A stretch of 61,842 nt of DNA. It comes from JACPPO01 sp965262505. Its GTDB lineage: Bacteria; Acidobacteriota; Vicinamibacteria; Vicinamibacterales; UBA2999. Location of the stretch: the NCBI GenBank assembly GCA_965262505.1, contig CBDHFM010000004.1:1-61842 (forward strand), in the 5' to 3' direction. The first letter of the stretch is position 1; each line of letters starts with the position of its first letter. Below, piece by piece: positions 33,030 through 41,261 of the stretch. The translations under genes were made by a program, and so were the position numbers. The notes below the pieces were generated by a model that saw nothing but the letters and a program-made list of their open reading frames with translations, was not told where the DNA came from and ran no database searches.

Positions 33030-33959
33030 CTAGTCGAGGCCGAGGTACGACAGGATTGCCCCGCGGATCGTGGAAGTCGTCGCGCCTTGCGCCAGCGACC
33101 ATGTTCCAGAGCCCACTGCCTGCTTCGCGCGCTTGTACCAGTCCGCGCAAGGGTCGGCCATCTTCCCAGACCCTTCAATCTCTTTCTCGACCGCGCCCCT
33201 CAGTTTCTCGACCTCTTCTGGCGGCACTCCGATCTCGTTCAGCGCATCAGCAAGCCCCGCAAGGTCATTGGGCTTGACGACCCGCGCTACCTGTTTCGCC
33301 CCAGGACTCGCATTCGCAATGGTGCCGACTTGTGAGCCGAAGACGATGACTTGGTTGAACACTTGGCTCGCCGCCACCTCAGCGCCAGTTGGCAGTGCCG
33401 AGTCGTCGTCATCCGACATCAATTCCGGTATCTCCTTCTCAAGGCGGAGGCAGAACTCCAGCACACGATTCCTGATCGCATCGATCATCTCCGCGATGTT
33501 GGCCTTGCCGACGACCTGCCACGCCGCGTACAAGATCATCCCGTCGCTCCATTTCGACTTGTTGTGGATCCACGTGATCCAGTCTCCGGGCCATGAACAT
33601 GTAAGGTTGCTCCCATCACTACCTTCGAGAAGCGCTTCCAAGCCAGCCACACCTTGCGTGAATACCGCGCTCCGTGCTCGCTCTCTGAGCTTTTCGGGGA
33701 GGTTCACTGCCGGGACCCCGATGTTTGTGTAGCCTGATCCGAAGCGGCCGGAGAAATTACCCATCAGTGGCGCCGGTACTTTCCGGTACTCCGGCACGTC
33801 GTCTTCGTTGTCGTAGCCTTTGAGTTCCTGGAGTGCCCAATCCCGAAGGTCGTTGTTCTTCAACTGCGTGCCGAGGACGGCGCACTTCCGGAGCACGTTA
33901 GCGATGGGCACATCCGCTTCAAGAGCGGCGTTTCGAATGTCCTTTAGCAGGCTAGCCAT
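33030..33959 (-). CDS. AbiTii-domain abortive infection protein
   Basis: 309 residues; GGGAGGGT precedes the ATG. The N-terminal AbiTii domain is clear: MASLLKDIRNAALEADVPIANVLRKCAVLGTQLKNNDLRDWALQELKGYDNEDDVPEYRKV. The middle and C-terminal parts (ALPTGAEVAASQVFNQVIVFGSQVG, EVEKLRGAVEKEIEG) are helical and typical for the family. It probably acts in phage defence. It stands between fragments of other genes. Confidence 0.87.
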   Translation of the reverse strand: MASLLKDIRNAALEADVPIANVLRKCAVLGTQLKNNDLRDWALQELKGYDNEDDVPEYRKVPAPLMGNFSGRFGSGYTNIGVPAVNLPEKLRERARSAVFTQGVAGLEALLEGSDGSNLTCSWPGDWITWIHNKSKWSDGMILYAAWQVVGKANIAEMIDAIRNRVLEFCLRLEKEIPELMSDDDDSALPTGAEVAASQVFNQVIVFGSQVGTIANASPGAKQVARVVKPNDLAGLADALNEIGVPPEEVEKLRGAVEKEIEGSGKMADPCADWYKRAKQAVGSGTWSLAQGATTSTIRGAILSYLGLD

Positions 33960-34002
33960 CCATACCCTCCCCAGGTGCCTCTAAATTTTACGGAATCAGT
34001 AG

Positions 34003-34419
34003 TTACGGGCTTAAGGGTTGGCCAATGCGCTGCCACTGCTCCTCGAACGCATCCACGGCGTACTGCTTGAGCGGTAGCCAGTACGCCCGTTTTCCGCCTT
34101 GGTTGCGAATGGCCAAGGCCCGTACCTCGTGGGGCAGCAAGATGTACGCTCGCGGATGATCCGTGCCAAGCGAGTTCACGATGACCCAGAAGTCCCCCAT
34201 GATCTTCTCGATGTCGGTGCCTAGCGGAACCGTATCCGCCTTCGTCAGGCTCTTGACCTGGATGGTGCGCACGGTCTTGCCATCGACACTGAAGCAGACG
34301 ATGTCGATTCCACGGGTATTACGCGCCGTCGGCATGACGTTCCAGCCGAGCGCGGAAAGCCTGTAGCAGGCGTAGTACAAACCGGTGTTCCCGACGATCC
34401 CTGTTGGCAGTTTCATCAT
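34003..34419 (-). CDS. PD-(D/E)XK-like protein
   Basis: 138 residues. GNTGLYYACYRLSALGWNVMPTARNTRGIDIVCFSVDGKTVRTIQVKSL fits a restriction-like fold with Asp in GIDIV and the QxK triad partner in IQVKS. Such small proteins occur beside defence genes. No catalytic Glu is evident in the first helix, so activity is uncertain. It lies 44 bp upstream of, and in the same direction as, the AbiTii gene, and may share its transcript. Confidence 0.6.
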   Translation of the reverse strand: MMKLPTGIVGNTGLYYACYRLSALGWNVMPTARNTRGIDIVCFSVDGKTVRTIQVKSLTKADTVPLGTDIEKIMGDFWVIVNSLGTDHPRAYILLPHEVRALAIRNQGGKRAYWLPLKQYAVDAFEEQWQRIGQPLSP

Positions 34420-34542
34420 GTTCCCGGCAGGCGCGGGGCGACGACACGCCGCGCCGCTACGGTCGGCGTCTGGAACCGCTCGCCAGCCAGAATCCGATAG
34501 ATCGTCAACATCTGCGTCCGCGGTACTTATCGGGAATCATAG

Positions 34543-34788
34543 CGCCGCCACATTCGTCCGAGCCGTGGGCCGGGTCGAAGCACGCCGGCCGGTCGCTCAC
34601 CGAAGCCATCCGTCCGTGCACTCCGCAGGGCGCGACGTCACATCGGAGGCTACTTCGATGACGAGGTGGCCCAGCAGCTCCGATTCCTGGCTGTCGAAGA
34701 ACGCACCACTGTCCAGGCGCTTCTCGAAGAAGCGCTTGATGGACTGTTTGCGTCACGCGGCAAGACTACGAAAATCCGTGGCGCGTGA
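34543..34788 (+). pseudogene. antitoxin-like ribbon-helix-helix protein, start lost
   Basis: The frame RRARRHIGGYFDDEVAQQLRFLAVEERTTVQALLEEALDGLFASRGK matches small RHH proteins often found beside ParA on plasmids. A TAG at 34540 closes the frame upstream and there is no ATG, GTG or TTG before the fold. It is probably a remnant of a par or TA operon. Confidence 0.65.
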
Positions 34789-34990
34789 TGGAACCCAAGC
34801 CGGAACGTCCGAGCCATACGCGTTATCTATACGTTTGCGATAAATAGAATACGACACGGTATACGATACACGGCGGCGCGCGTCGGACGGCGCCCTCGCC
34901 CGTGTGTCACAAACGTTCCTTTCTGCAATATTTTTCGGGTGTGGACTCCCTATCGGGCGCGAACCCTTCCCTTTGGAGAACACGATCGCC

Positions 34991-35806
34991 ATGAACGCTA
35001 CCCGAATCGTCCTCTTTGTCTTTGTCGCGATCGCCCTCTTCATCGCTGTGCTAGCTGCGTACGGGCAAAGGTCAACCCGACCAGCGCCACGCGTCATGGT
35101 GTCGTTGGTCGACCCCGCCGACTATCCGGGCTCACCGCATGAATGGCCCAGCGGCCAGCCGATCACGATCGAATGCTGGGGCGACGAAGCGGATCAGCGC
35201 CGAACTAGAGCCTTTGCTCGCAGCCGGCGCAACGCCGCCCGCCTGCGTGCAGCCATCGACACGGCCGATCTCGAAGCGAAGCTCGCAGGTTCTCGTTATG
35301 TATCTTGGCTTGTACAGGACGCCACGCCACGCGAGCTTGCGGAAGCGAAAACGGCGAATGATGAGGCCGCCGCAAACCTTGAACGTCTGCGCGGCGAGGA
35401 GTCAGCGCTCATGGACGAGCAGTTAGCGAACATCGTGTCCAGCAGGACGTCGCCCCACCCCCTCACGGCGATCACCATCCAGGCCGCGAACGGCATGCGT
35501 TACGGTTGGAGGAGGACGACAGGCGTTCCCCACCCTGACGCGCCCGCGTTCCTCAACGTTGAAGAGGTTTTCCCCTACGACCTCGGATTCCAGGACACTA
35601 CGCGTGTCGAAGCCGCCCAAGCCGAGGTAAGTGAACAGCGAGAACAAGCAGCCGCCGGGAGCCTTGATCCGGAGGCGTTTGTTCGCGCCGATCTCGCGCT
35701 CGAGGCCGCCAATGGTGTTTTTTGGGAAGCCTGGGAAGCGACGCGCAGCCGGAACGCTCTTCATGACGCCATCCGACAAGATGCACTAGAGGCTTGCGCT
35801 CGCTGA
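34991..35806 (+). CDS. membrane-anchored coiled-coil protein of unknown function
   Basis: 271 residues from MNATRIVLFVFVAIALFIAVLAAYG, a single N-terminal anchor with the rest probably periplasmic. A heptad-rich part follows (DEAAANLERLRGEESALMDEQLANIV). GGAGAACACGATCGCC precedes the ATG. No family is recognised. The AT-rich upstream region (34825-34865) likely holds its promoter. Confidence 0.6.
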   Translation: MNATRIVLFVFVAIALFIAVLAAYGQRSTRPAPRVMVSLVDPADYPGSPHEWPSGQPITIECWGDEADQRRTRAFARSRRNAARLRAAIDTADLEAKLAGSRYVSWLVQDATPRELAEAKTANDEAAANLERLRGEESALMDEQLANIVSSRTSPHPLTAITIQAANGMRYGWRRTTGVPHPDAPAFLNVEEVFPYDLGFQDTTRVEAAQAEVSEQREQAAAGSLDPEAFVRADLALEAANGVFWEAWEATRSRNALHDAIRQDALEACAR

Positions 35807-36030
35807 ACGACCGGGTGGTTCATCAACGGGCGATCATCTTGCCGGGATAGAGGAACACGACCTGGCCGACTGCGAAGGTTATCTTTGCCCCTCCCCCGGA
35901 CCCCCTCCCCGGCCTGTGGAAATGCCGTCCTGATGGAAGCCAGGGCAGGACTCCGGCCTTGCCCGGGGCTCCGCGCCGGCTCCTGGGGCGTCTATCCGTC
36001 GGGGCCAGACCACGGCGATCCAACCCGCCG
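35807..36030. other. intergenic region, no gene seen
   Basis: No domain-bearing frame. The convergent genes on either side end near its borders. Confidence 0.4.
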
Positions 36031-36972
36031 TCAATCACGCTGCACCCGCTTCGAGCGCCACACCGACCAGGACTCAATACACGGCGTCCCGTGCGGCGCG
36101 TCGCCCTTCAACGGCCGCGCCCCGCCGACGCCTGCTAACTCGGCGTACCGATCTAACGCCGCTTGCGACCCGCCGTACTTCGCTAACCGCGCCACGTCGG
36201 CCGCATCAATAGCCGAGATGAGCGCCGCGAGCTCCGCCGCCTCTTCCGCCGCGGCGGGTCTGATCGGCGCGGCCGACGCCCACTTCCTCAGCACCTTCTC
36301 CGCCGTGGTCAGCCGGTCACGATCCAGGCCGACGACCACCACCGACACCGCCCGGCCCTTCGATCGCAACGCGGCCCACAGCGCCGCATGCGACTCCCCC
36401 CAGGACCGAAGCGCCAACCCCGACTCGTCGCCCGCCTGGACGTACACAAACACGCTCCCGGTCGCATCGAGCGCCACCGGGAGCGTGTTGACGAAGTACC
36501 GCGTTCGCCCACGACGGCCCTGGCGCCCGGCATAGACGCGCTGAGGCAGCACCGCCGCGGGCACGCCCACGGCCGTCAACGCGGTCACCTTGTCGTCCTC
36601 CGTCGGCAGCCACGGCCGGTCACGATGCTCCAGGACGTAATCAAACGCGAGCAGGCGCCGCGCCAACAGCGCCTGCGTGGCGTTCGGCCGGTGGCGAATC
36701 GGCTCCACCCCGAGCGCCCGGTACACCGGCTGCGCCACGATCCGACACACCAGGAACGCCGAGCCGTTCCACGGTACCTCGACCGCGATCGACCGGCACC
36801 GTTGCACGAACCGCCGCGCGTGCATCGGGTGTGACGCCCCGACGTAGCGCAGATATTGCGACCGCAGGAACGCCCCGCTCTGCAGACAGACGAACGCCAA
36901 CCACTCCGCATCGGCCCCCGTCCACCCCAGCGCGGCGAGCGCCGCCGCCCGGGCCTTGAGATGGGCGATCAT
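36031..36972 (-). CDS. plasmid protein of an unnamed winged-helix-like family (intact copy)
   Basis: 313 residues from MIAHLKARAAALAALGWTG; a reading from 37077 would add 35 residues. The N-terminus (GADAEWLAFVCLQSGAFLRSQYLRYVG...ARRFVQRC) looks like a winged helix. The middle (RRLLAFDYVLEHRDRPWLPTEDDKVTALTAVGVP) and FVNTLPVALDATGSVFVYV are shared with a frameshifted relative at 58645-59680. The arrangement resembles Replic_Relax-like proteins but lacks an obvious catalytic motif. It is divergent from a tyrosine recombinase across a region packed with inverted repeats, so it may bind there. Function unknown. Confidence 0.62.
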   Translation of the reverse strand: MIAHLKARAAALAALGWTGADAEWLAFVCLQSGAFLRSQYLRYVGASHPMHARRFVQRCRSIAVEVPWNGSAFLVCRIVAQPVYRALGVEPIRHRPNATQALLARRLLAFDYVLEHRDRPWLPTEDDKVTALTAVGVPAAVLPQRVYAGRQGRRGRTRYFVNTLPVALDATGSVFVYVQAGDESGLALRSWGESHAALWAALRSKGRAVSVVVVGLDRDRLTTAEKVLRKWASAAPIRPAAAEEAAELAALISAIDAADVARLAKYGGSQAALDRYAELAGVGGARPLKGDAPHGTPCIESWSVWRSKRVQRD

Positions 36973-37140
36973 CTTTCGCTTGCCTGTGCGCGATCCCGAC
37001 ACCACGACATGGTGATCCGTGACCCTTCCCGTGGCCCAAACTCTAGGTCGTGCCGTTGTGATCGAGCACTTGGTCACCGATCACACAATCGGCCCAGTCC
37101 CGATCACATCGAAAGCCCTGATTCACCCCCTATTGTAGCC

Positions 37141-37179
37141 GCGTCTCTGAAAGACACGTGCCGCACCTATCAGAGACGC
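37141..37179. repeat. inverted repeat, 10-bp arms
   Basis: GCGTCTCTGA (37141-37150) and TCAGAGACGC (37170-37179) are perfect complements with a 19-base spacer. First of a series upstream of the recombinase. Confidence 0.8.
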
Positions 37180-37184
37180 CGTGC

Positions 37185-37274
37185 CCAGAGCGACCCCCCA
37201 AAAAGTCCCTTTTTGGGTCACGCCGATGGAACATTACCCCTGTCAATGTTCCACGCCGCGAGGGGTCGCTCTGG
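37185..37274. repeat. nested inverted repeats, 13-bp outer arms
   Basis: Outer arms CCAGAGCGACCCC (37185-37197) and GGGGTCGCTCTGG (37262-37274) are perfect. Inside lie CCCAAAAAG/CTTTTTGGG (37197-37205, 37209-37217) and TGGAACATT/AATGTTCCA (37227-37235, 37245-37253), also perfect. The whole could fold as a cruciform. The last pair, with 9-bp arms and a 9-bp spacer, has the form of a tyrosine-recombinase core site. Confidence 0.85.
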
Positions 37275-37367
37275 TCTGATTTATCCCTCCGGGAAGGGGG
37301 AGAAACCCCACGCGCCCGCGCCTCGTCCGGGGACGCGCTTCGCCGCCGAAACCCCCGCCGCCATCCC

Positions 37368-37391
37368 GATCCATAATTCCATTTATGGATC
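37368..37391. promoter_or_regulatory. 24-bp inverted repeat over the recombinase start codon
   Basis: GATCCATAA, a 6-base spacer, and TTATGGATC form perfect 9-bp arms. The recombinase ATG (37385) lies inside the right arm. This could be a recombination core site or an operator that blocks its own gene. Confidence 0.65.
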
Positions 37392-38347
37392 ATCTGACGG
37401 TTGCCCGAATCGACCCCGAACCACGCTCGACCTCGACCCCGACGACGACCGCGCCGAGCCCGACCGCCCGCCGCCTGGCCGTCGCCTCGATCAGTCCGAA
37501 CACCCGCGAGAGCTACAGCCGCGCCCTCCGCCAGTTCGACACCTGGCGCGGCACTCGTCCCCCGGACGACTCGACCCTCGCCGCCTATCTGGCCGTCCTC
37601 TACGACTCCGGCCGGAGCCCGAGCGTCGCCGCCCTCGCCGTCGCCGCCGCCCGGTTTCGCGCCCGCCTATCCGACCACCCGGACCCGGCCGGAAACGCGA
37701 CCGGCCGCGTCCTCGCAGGTTTCCGGCGCACCGCCGCCGATCGCGGCCGAGGCCGGGCCGACGCCTTTACCGCCGACCACCTGTCGGCCGTCCTTGCCAC
37801 GTGCCACCGGCCGCGAACATCCCGGCGTGGCATCGAGGCCCAGGCCGTCGCCGCCCGACGCGGCCGACTGGACGCCGTGATCGCCGGGTTGCTGTTCATG
37901 GCCGGGTTGCGCCGATCCGAAGTCGCCGCCCTCCGCTGGTCCGACGTCACCGACGCCGACGCCCCGACCTCCGGCGTCCTGGTCCGCGTCCGAACCTCGA
38001 AAACGAACCCGGCCGGTGAGACGACCGATCTCCGGTACGTCAAAGACGGTGTAGCAGCGGCCCTCCGCACGCTCCGGGCCGAGACGCACCCCGAGACGAG
38101 CGATCGCGTGGTGCCGCTCACCGCCCGCACGATCGCCCGGCGCTTTATCGCCGCCGCCGAGGCCGCAGGTATCAACCGCCGCATCACCGCCCACTCCGGC
38201 CGCATCGGCTTGGCCTCCGAACTCACCCGGCGCGGCGCATCCACCACAGATGTCATGCTTGCCGGAAACTGGCGCACCGCCCGTATGGTCGCCCACTATT
38301 CGGCCGGAGCCACCGCCGAACATGGCGCGGTCGCCCGTTACCTCTAA
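37385..38347 (+). CDS. tyrosine recombinase (XerC/D-like)
   Basis: 320 residues. A core-binding domain (about 35-115, SPNTRESYSRALRQFDTW) is followed by the catalytic domain with Arg in GLRRSEVAALRW, Lys in VRTSKTN, the HSGR box in ITAHSGRIGLA, and the final WRTARMVAHYSAGA with Tyr. It differs from the P4-like integrases of pairs A and B. Its start lies in an inverted repeat and a 124-bp tandem array begins directly after its stop. It could resolve plasmid multimers or recombine the repeats. Confidence 0.9.
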   Translation: MDHLTVARIDPEPRSTSTPTTTAPSPTARRLAVASISPNTRESYSRALRQFDTWRGTRPPDDSTLAAYLAVLYDSGRSPSVAALAVAAARFRARLSDHPDPAGNATGRVLAGFRRTAADRGRGRADAFTADHLSAVLATCHRPRTSRRGIEAQAVAARRGRLDAVIAGLLFMAGLRRSEVAALRWSDVTDADAPTSGVLVRVRTSKTNPAGETTDLRYVKDGVAAALRTLRAETHPETSDRVVPLTARTIARRFIAAAEAAGINRRITAHSGRIGLASELTRRGASTTDVMLAGNWRTARMVAHYSAGATAEHGAVARYL

Positions 38348-38364
38348 CGGCTCGTCGCCCGCGC

Positions 38365-38888
38365 CCGACCACGACCAGGACCGCCCCGGCCCAGGTCGAA
38401 CCCGCCACCCACGGCCGAGCGCCCGCGCCACCGGCCGCCCCCACGGCTTCCCACGGCCGAGCCCTCCGGCGAACGGCCGCACGAGTGCCCCACCACGGCC
38501 AGGGCCGCCCCGGCCCAGGTCGAACCCGCCACCCACGGCCGAGCGCCCGCGCCACCGGCCGCCCCCACGGCTTCCCACGGCCGAGCCCTCCGGCGAACGG
38601 CCGCACGAGTGCCCCACCACGGCCAGGGCCGCCCCGGCCCAGGTCGAACCCGTCACCCACGGCCGAGCGCCCGCGCCACCGGCCGCCCCCACGGCTTCCC
38701 ACGGCCGAGCCCTCCGGCGAACGGCCGCACGAGTGCCCCACCACGGCCAGGGCCGCCCCGGCCCAGGTCGAACCCGTCACCCACGGCCGAGCGCCCGCGC
38801 CACCGGCCGCTCCCCCCTTCCTCACGGCCGAGCCCTCCGGCGAACGGCCGCACGGGTGCCCGACCACGGCCAGGACCGCCCGGCCGCA
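38365..38888. repeat. tandem array of 124-bp units, about four copies
   Basis: The marker AGGTCGAA recurs at 38393, 38517, 38641 and 38765, a period of exactly 124 bp. Copies 1 to 3 are nearly identical; copy 4 diverges in its second half. Each unit has three related sub-blocks around CCACGGCC. 124 is not a multiple of three, so the array does not encode a repeat protein in one frame. It starts about 17 bp after the recombinase stop. Confidence 0.92.
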
Positions 38889-38940
38889 GACCTCCCCACG
38901 CCCGCGCCGCCATGTTTCCGGCCGTCGCTCGTCCTGTCGT

Positions 38941-39110
38941 AAACGACCATCAACAGTGCGGCTTGCCGCTAGTACTTGTACGTATGTGGTACTTGAGTAC
39001 GTACTTGTTTAATGAAGTTGTGGGTTTTCAGCGAGCCGAAGCGAAATAAAGTTGTGGGTTTTCAGCGTGGAAAACCACCCTGATTCACGTCCTTCTGTGG
39101 AAAACCGCCC
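38941..39110. other. possible second origin: iteron-like repeats and AT-rich segment
   Basis: AAGTTGTGGGTTTTCAGCG occurs at 39015-39033 and 39049-39067, spaced 34 bp as in the repA iterons. TGTGGAAAACC-type words, partly inverted to these, follow to 39110. An AT-richer stretch with repeated GTACTTG lies at 38965-39010. It resembles an iteron origin, but no repA homologue is adjacent. Confidence 0.55.
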
Positions 39111-39751
39111 GCCCGGTAAGAGCCCTCCGTTGCCGCGATCGAGCCGTCGTCAAGGCCGGAGTCCCGCGTTAGCGGGAGCAGAGCCTAGCGGAGCGCCTTG
39201 ACTGCGGAGAGTCGCGGCGCAGCCTTTACCCCCGGCCGGGCCGTGTCAATAATTGTTGTCCGGCACCGTTTCACCCCTCCCGCGAGTGCGACCGGCGCAC
39301 CCGCTCCGCCGTCCCGCGCGGCCTCGACCGCCAGCCCTCCCACGTCGGAACCCCAGGAGCTTCCCGCCGCGACGCTCGACACCATCCGCCACCACGAGTA
39401 CCACCCATCCGCCCGCCGCTCGACTCCCACGCCGCCAGAGCAGAAGCACGAACACCACCCCGAGCCTTGCCGTCTCTACCCGACGCCTGATACTTTCGCG
39501 CCCTCCGAACATCACGGGCCGTGCGGTTCCGCTCATCTTCCCCGCTTGCCGCGCCGGGCCCCTGGTTGCATCGGCGCACGTGCCGCGTGCCAAGCCGCTT
39601 ATGCTGGCCTCCGGCCCTTGTCACGGCCCCCGCGTATCCGACGCTGCCCGGTCCCGGCGCGGCTGCGCTGTCCCTCACGTCAGGGTTTCGCCGGTCCGCT
39701 TCGACTTGTGAAAGCGGAACCGGCAACCCTTAACTCAGGAAGGAAACAACG
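39111..39751. other. region without a recognised gene
   Basis: A 185-codon open frame on the plus strand is rich in Pro, Arg, Ala and Ser and has no domain or ribosome-binding site; several overlapping frames are equally open. I regard it as non-coding or undecided. Confidence 0.45.
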
Positions 39752-40021
39752 ATGACCGAAACCACGAACAAGCCCGTTGACGAAGTTCGGATCGGCCGCG
39801 TCAAAGCGACCATCTGGCGCAACCTCACCGACGATGGCAAGCCCCGGTACAATGTGGTGTTTGCTCGCCTCTACAAAGACGGCGATACGTGGGCGTCAAG
39901 CCCGAGTTTCGGGCGGAATGACCTGCTGGTACTCGCCAAGGTGGCCGACCTCGCGCATACCCGCGTCCTACAGCTTCCCCAGGGGTCCAACGGCGAGGAC
40001 AACGGCGCGGCGGCCGAGTAA
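39752..40021 (+). CDS. conserved plasmid protein of unknown function
   Basis: 89 residues; GGAAGGAAACAACG precedes the ATG. The sequence VDEVRIGRVKATIWRNLTDDGKPRYNVVFARLYKDGDTWASSPSFGRNDLLVLAKVADLAHTRVL belongs to a widespread small family found on plasmids and elements, probably a beta-rich single domain. Function unknown. A terminator follows. Confidence 0.82.
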   Translation: MTETTNKPVDEVRIGRVKATIWRNLTDDGKPRYNVVFARLYKDGDTWASSPSFGRNDLLVLAKVADLAHTRVLQLPQGSNGEDNGAAAE

Positions 40022-40036
40022 CCGCCGCGCGGCGAG

Positions 40037-40074
40037 ACGGCGGAGCGGGTTACGCCGCTTCGCCGTTTTCTTTT
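40037..40074 (+). terminator. intrinsic terminator of the 39.8 kb gene
   Basis: ACGGCGGAGCG (40037-40047) pairs with CGCTTCGCCGT (40056-40066) with one mismatch, followed by TTTTCTTTT. Confidence 0.75.
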
Positions 40075-40465
40075 GTACGGCTTTCTACGATGCCCGTTCC
40101 ACGATGACGCTCCGACGCCAGCGCCGCCGTTAACGCCGTGCGCCCGCGTGGTGAGCATGGCACGAGACGAATACGGTGACGGGTTGCTGCTGGCGTCAGA
40201 CTGAGACAACAACGGACAGCCACCCGTCTTCTGGAACCCAGTGCGTGTGGCCGTATTCTTCCCGCGCCAACGGCTCAGGGTCGATGTAGTCACAGGCGTA
40301 GTTTTCTCTCGCGTAGTTCTATCTCGCCCTGGTTAGACCCACGCGGAAGCCGCTCACGCCAGGGTTCGGAGGACCTGCCCGCCAGCCGTCGTGCAATTCT
40401 GTATCAGCCGGCGTTTTCTCGGCCAGAAAATCATTGATCCATAGGCTTCCTCTATCGGATCGGGT
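40075..40465. other. region without a recognised gene
   Basis: No domain-bearing frame on either strand. Confidence 0.45.
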
Positions 40466-40684
40466 TTAGGGCGCCAGTCTGGCGTCGAGCCGCCGGAGGA
40501 ACAAGCGGCCGAGCAACATAACTATGTGCAGCCTGAAGGTGGAATCCTCGTCGTCCGACAGGCCCGGATGCGCGCCCTCGGGGTGAAGCCTCTTGAAAAC
40601 GCCGTTGACGAGATTCTTGCCCTGGTTGCCCCATTCGTTCAGGGCCACGCTGAGGAATGGCGGTTGCAAGTTCGCCAGCCGGCG
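40466..40684 (-). pseudogene. C-terminal fragment of an unidentified protein
   Basis: The frame LSVALNEWGNQGKNLVNGVFKRLHPEGAHPGLSDDEDSTFRLHIVMLLGRLFLRRL reads like a real helical C-terminus with conserved-looking AHPGLSDDEDSTFRLH. A stop lies upstream near 40700 and no start is seen, so most of the gene is missing. Family not named. Confidence 0.45.
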
Positions 40685-40693
40685 ACCAAGCGA

Positions 40694-40954
40694 TCATTTC
40701 AGTGGGGCAATGCTGCCAGGCGTCTCCAGGCGCTTTGCCAAATCCCAGGCCTCTTTCAGTTCCGCTTGCCGAAGTAAGGCCCACTCGACCACCAGACCGA
40801 ACGCTCGCGGCGGAAGCTGCCCGTGCAACACGGTCAAGCTGTCGATTGCCACGACCACTTCCTCTCCACCATACGCGGCGTGGAAGTGCGGCGGCCCGTG
40901 GTCGTCAAAATACATACGGATGACGATTCCGTAGAACCGGCAGAGTTCAGGCAT
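40694..40954 (-). CDS. DUF4160-family protein
   Basis: 86 residues: MPELCRFYGIVIRMYFDDHGPPHFHAAYGGEEVVVAID is the diagnostic DUF4160 part. It pairs with the DUF2442 gene upstream (8-bp overlap). This pair is widespread and behaves like a TA-type module; its activity is not established. Confidence 0.9.
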   Translation of the reverse strand: MPELCRFYGIVIRMYFDDHGPPHFHAAYGGEEVVVAIDSLTVLHGQLPPRAFGLVVEWALLRQAELKEAWDLAKRLETPGSIAPLK

Positions 40955-41231
40955 TTTTGGCCAGAAGCTGGGCCCCCGACATCACGTCCGTCACGACCTT
41001 GCCGGTGAGCTGCAGGTAGAGCGCGTCCGGGCACAGTTCGCCGTCTTCTCCCCAGGCGACCCCGCCGGCCGGAGCCAGATGCACCGTCTCGAAGCACGCG
41101 CGGTCATGCCAGTTCTTGAAGACGCCACGCCCTGCCAGATGCGCCAGGTCGATTTCCCCCGCCGTACCGTCCGAGTACCGAAGCCAGATTTGGTATCCCT
41201 CTCGTGGTTCCACTTCAGTTGGCCGAATCAT
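40947..41231 (-). CDS. DUF2442-family protein
   Basis: 94 residues. IWLRYSDGTAGEIDLAHLAGRGVFKNW and HLAPAGGVAWGEDGELCPDALYLQLTGK match DUF2442. It is the first gene of the pair with DUF4160. Confidence 0.9.
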   Translation of the reverse strand: MIRPTEVEPREGYQIWLRYSDGTAGEIDLAHLAGRGVFKNWHDRACFETVHLAPAGGVAWGEDGELCPDALYLQLTGKVVTDVMSGAQLLAKNA

Positions 41232-41261
41232 CTCCCCTCCTTTATCCGTGCTTCGCCAGAC

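Noticed and set aside
36031..37077. Relaxase (MOB) identity for the 36 kb protein
   Set aside because: No HUH motif or conserved N-terminal Tyr; only the neighbouring inverted repeats suggested an oriT.
37667..38867. Long open frames on both strands through the 38.4-38.9 kb array (Gly/Arg/Pro-rich repeat proteins)
   Set aside because: The 124-bp period shifts the frame at every unit, all frames are open because of GC richness, and there is no start signal. The array is better read as DNA repeats.
38365..38888. CRISPR array
   Set aside because: Units are contiguous 124-bp copies without unique spacers, and there are no cas genes.
39198..39755. 185-codon plus-strand frame before the 39.8 kb gene
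   Set aside because: Low-complexity Pro/Arg/Ala composition, no ribosome-binding site, and other frames equally open.
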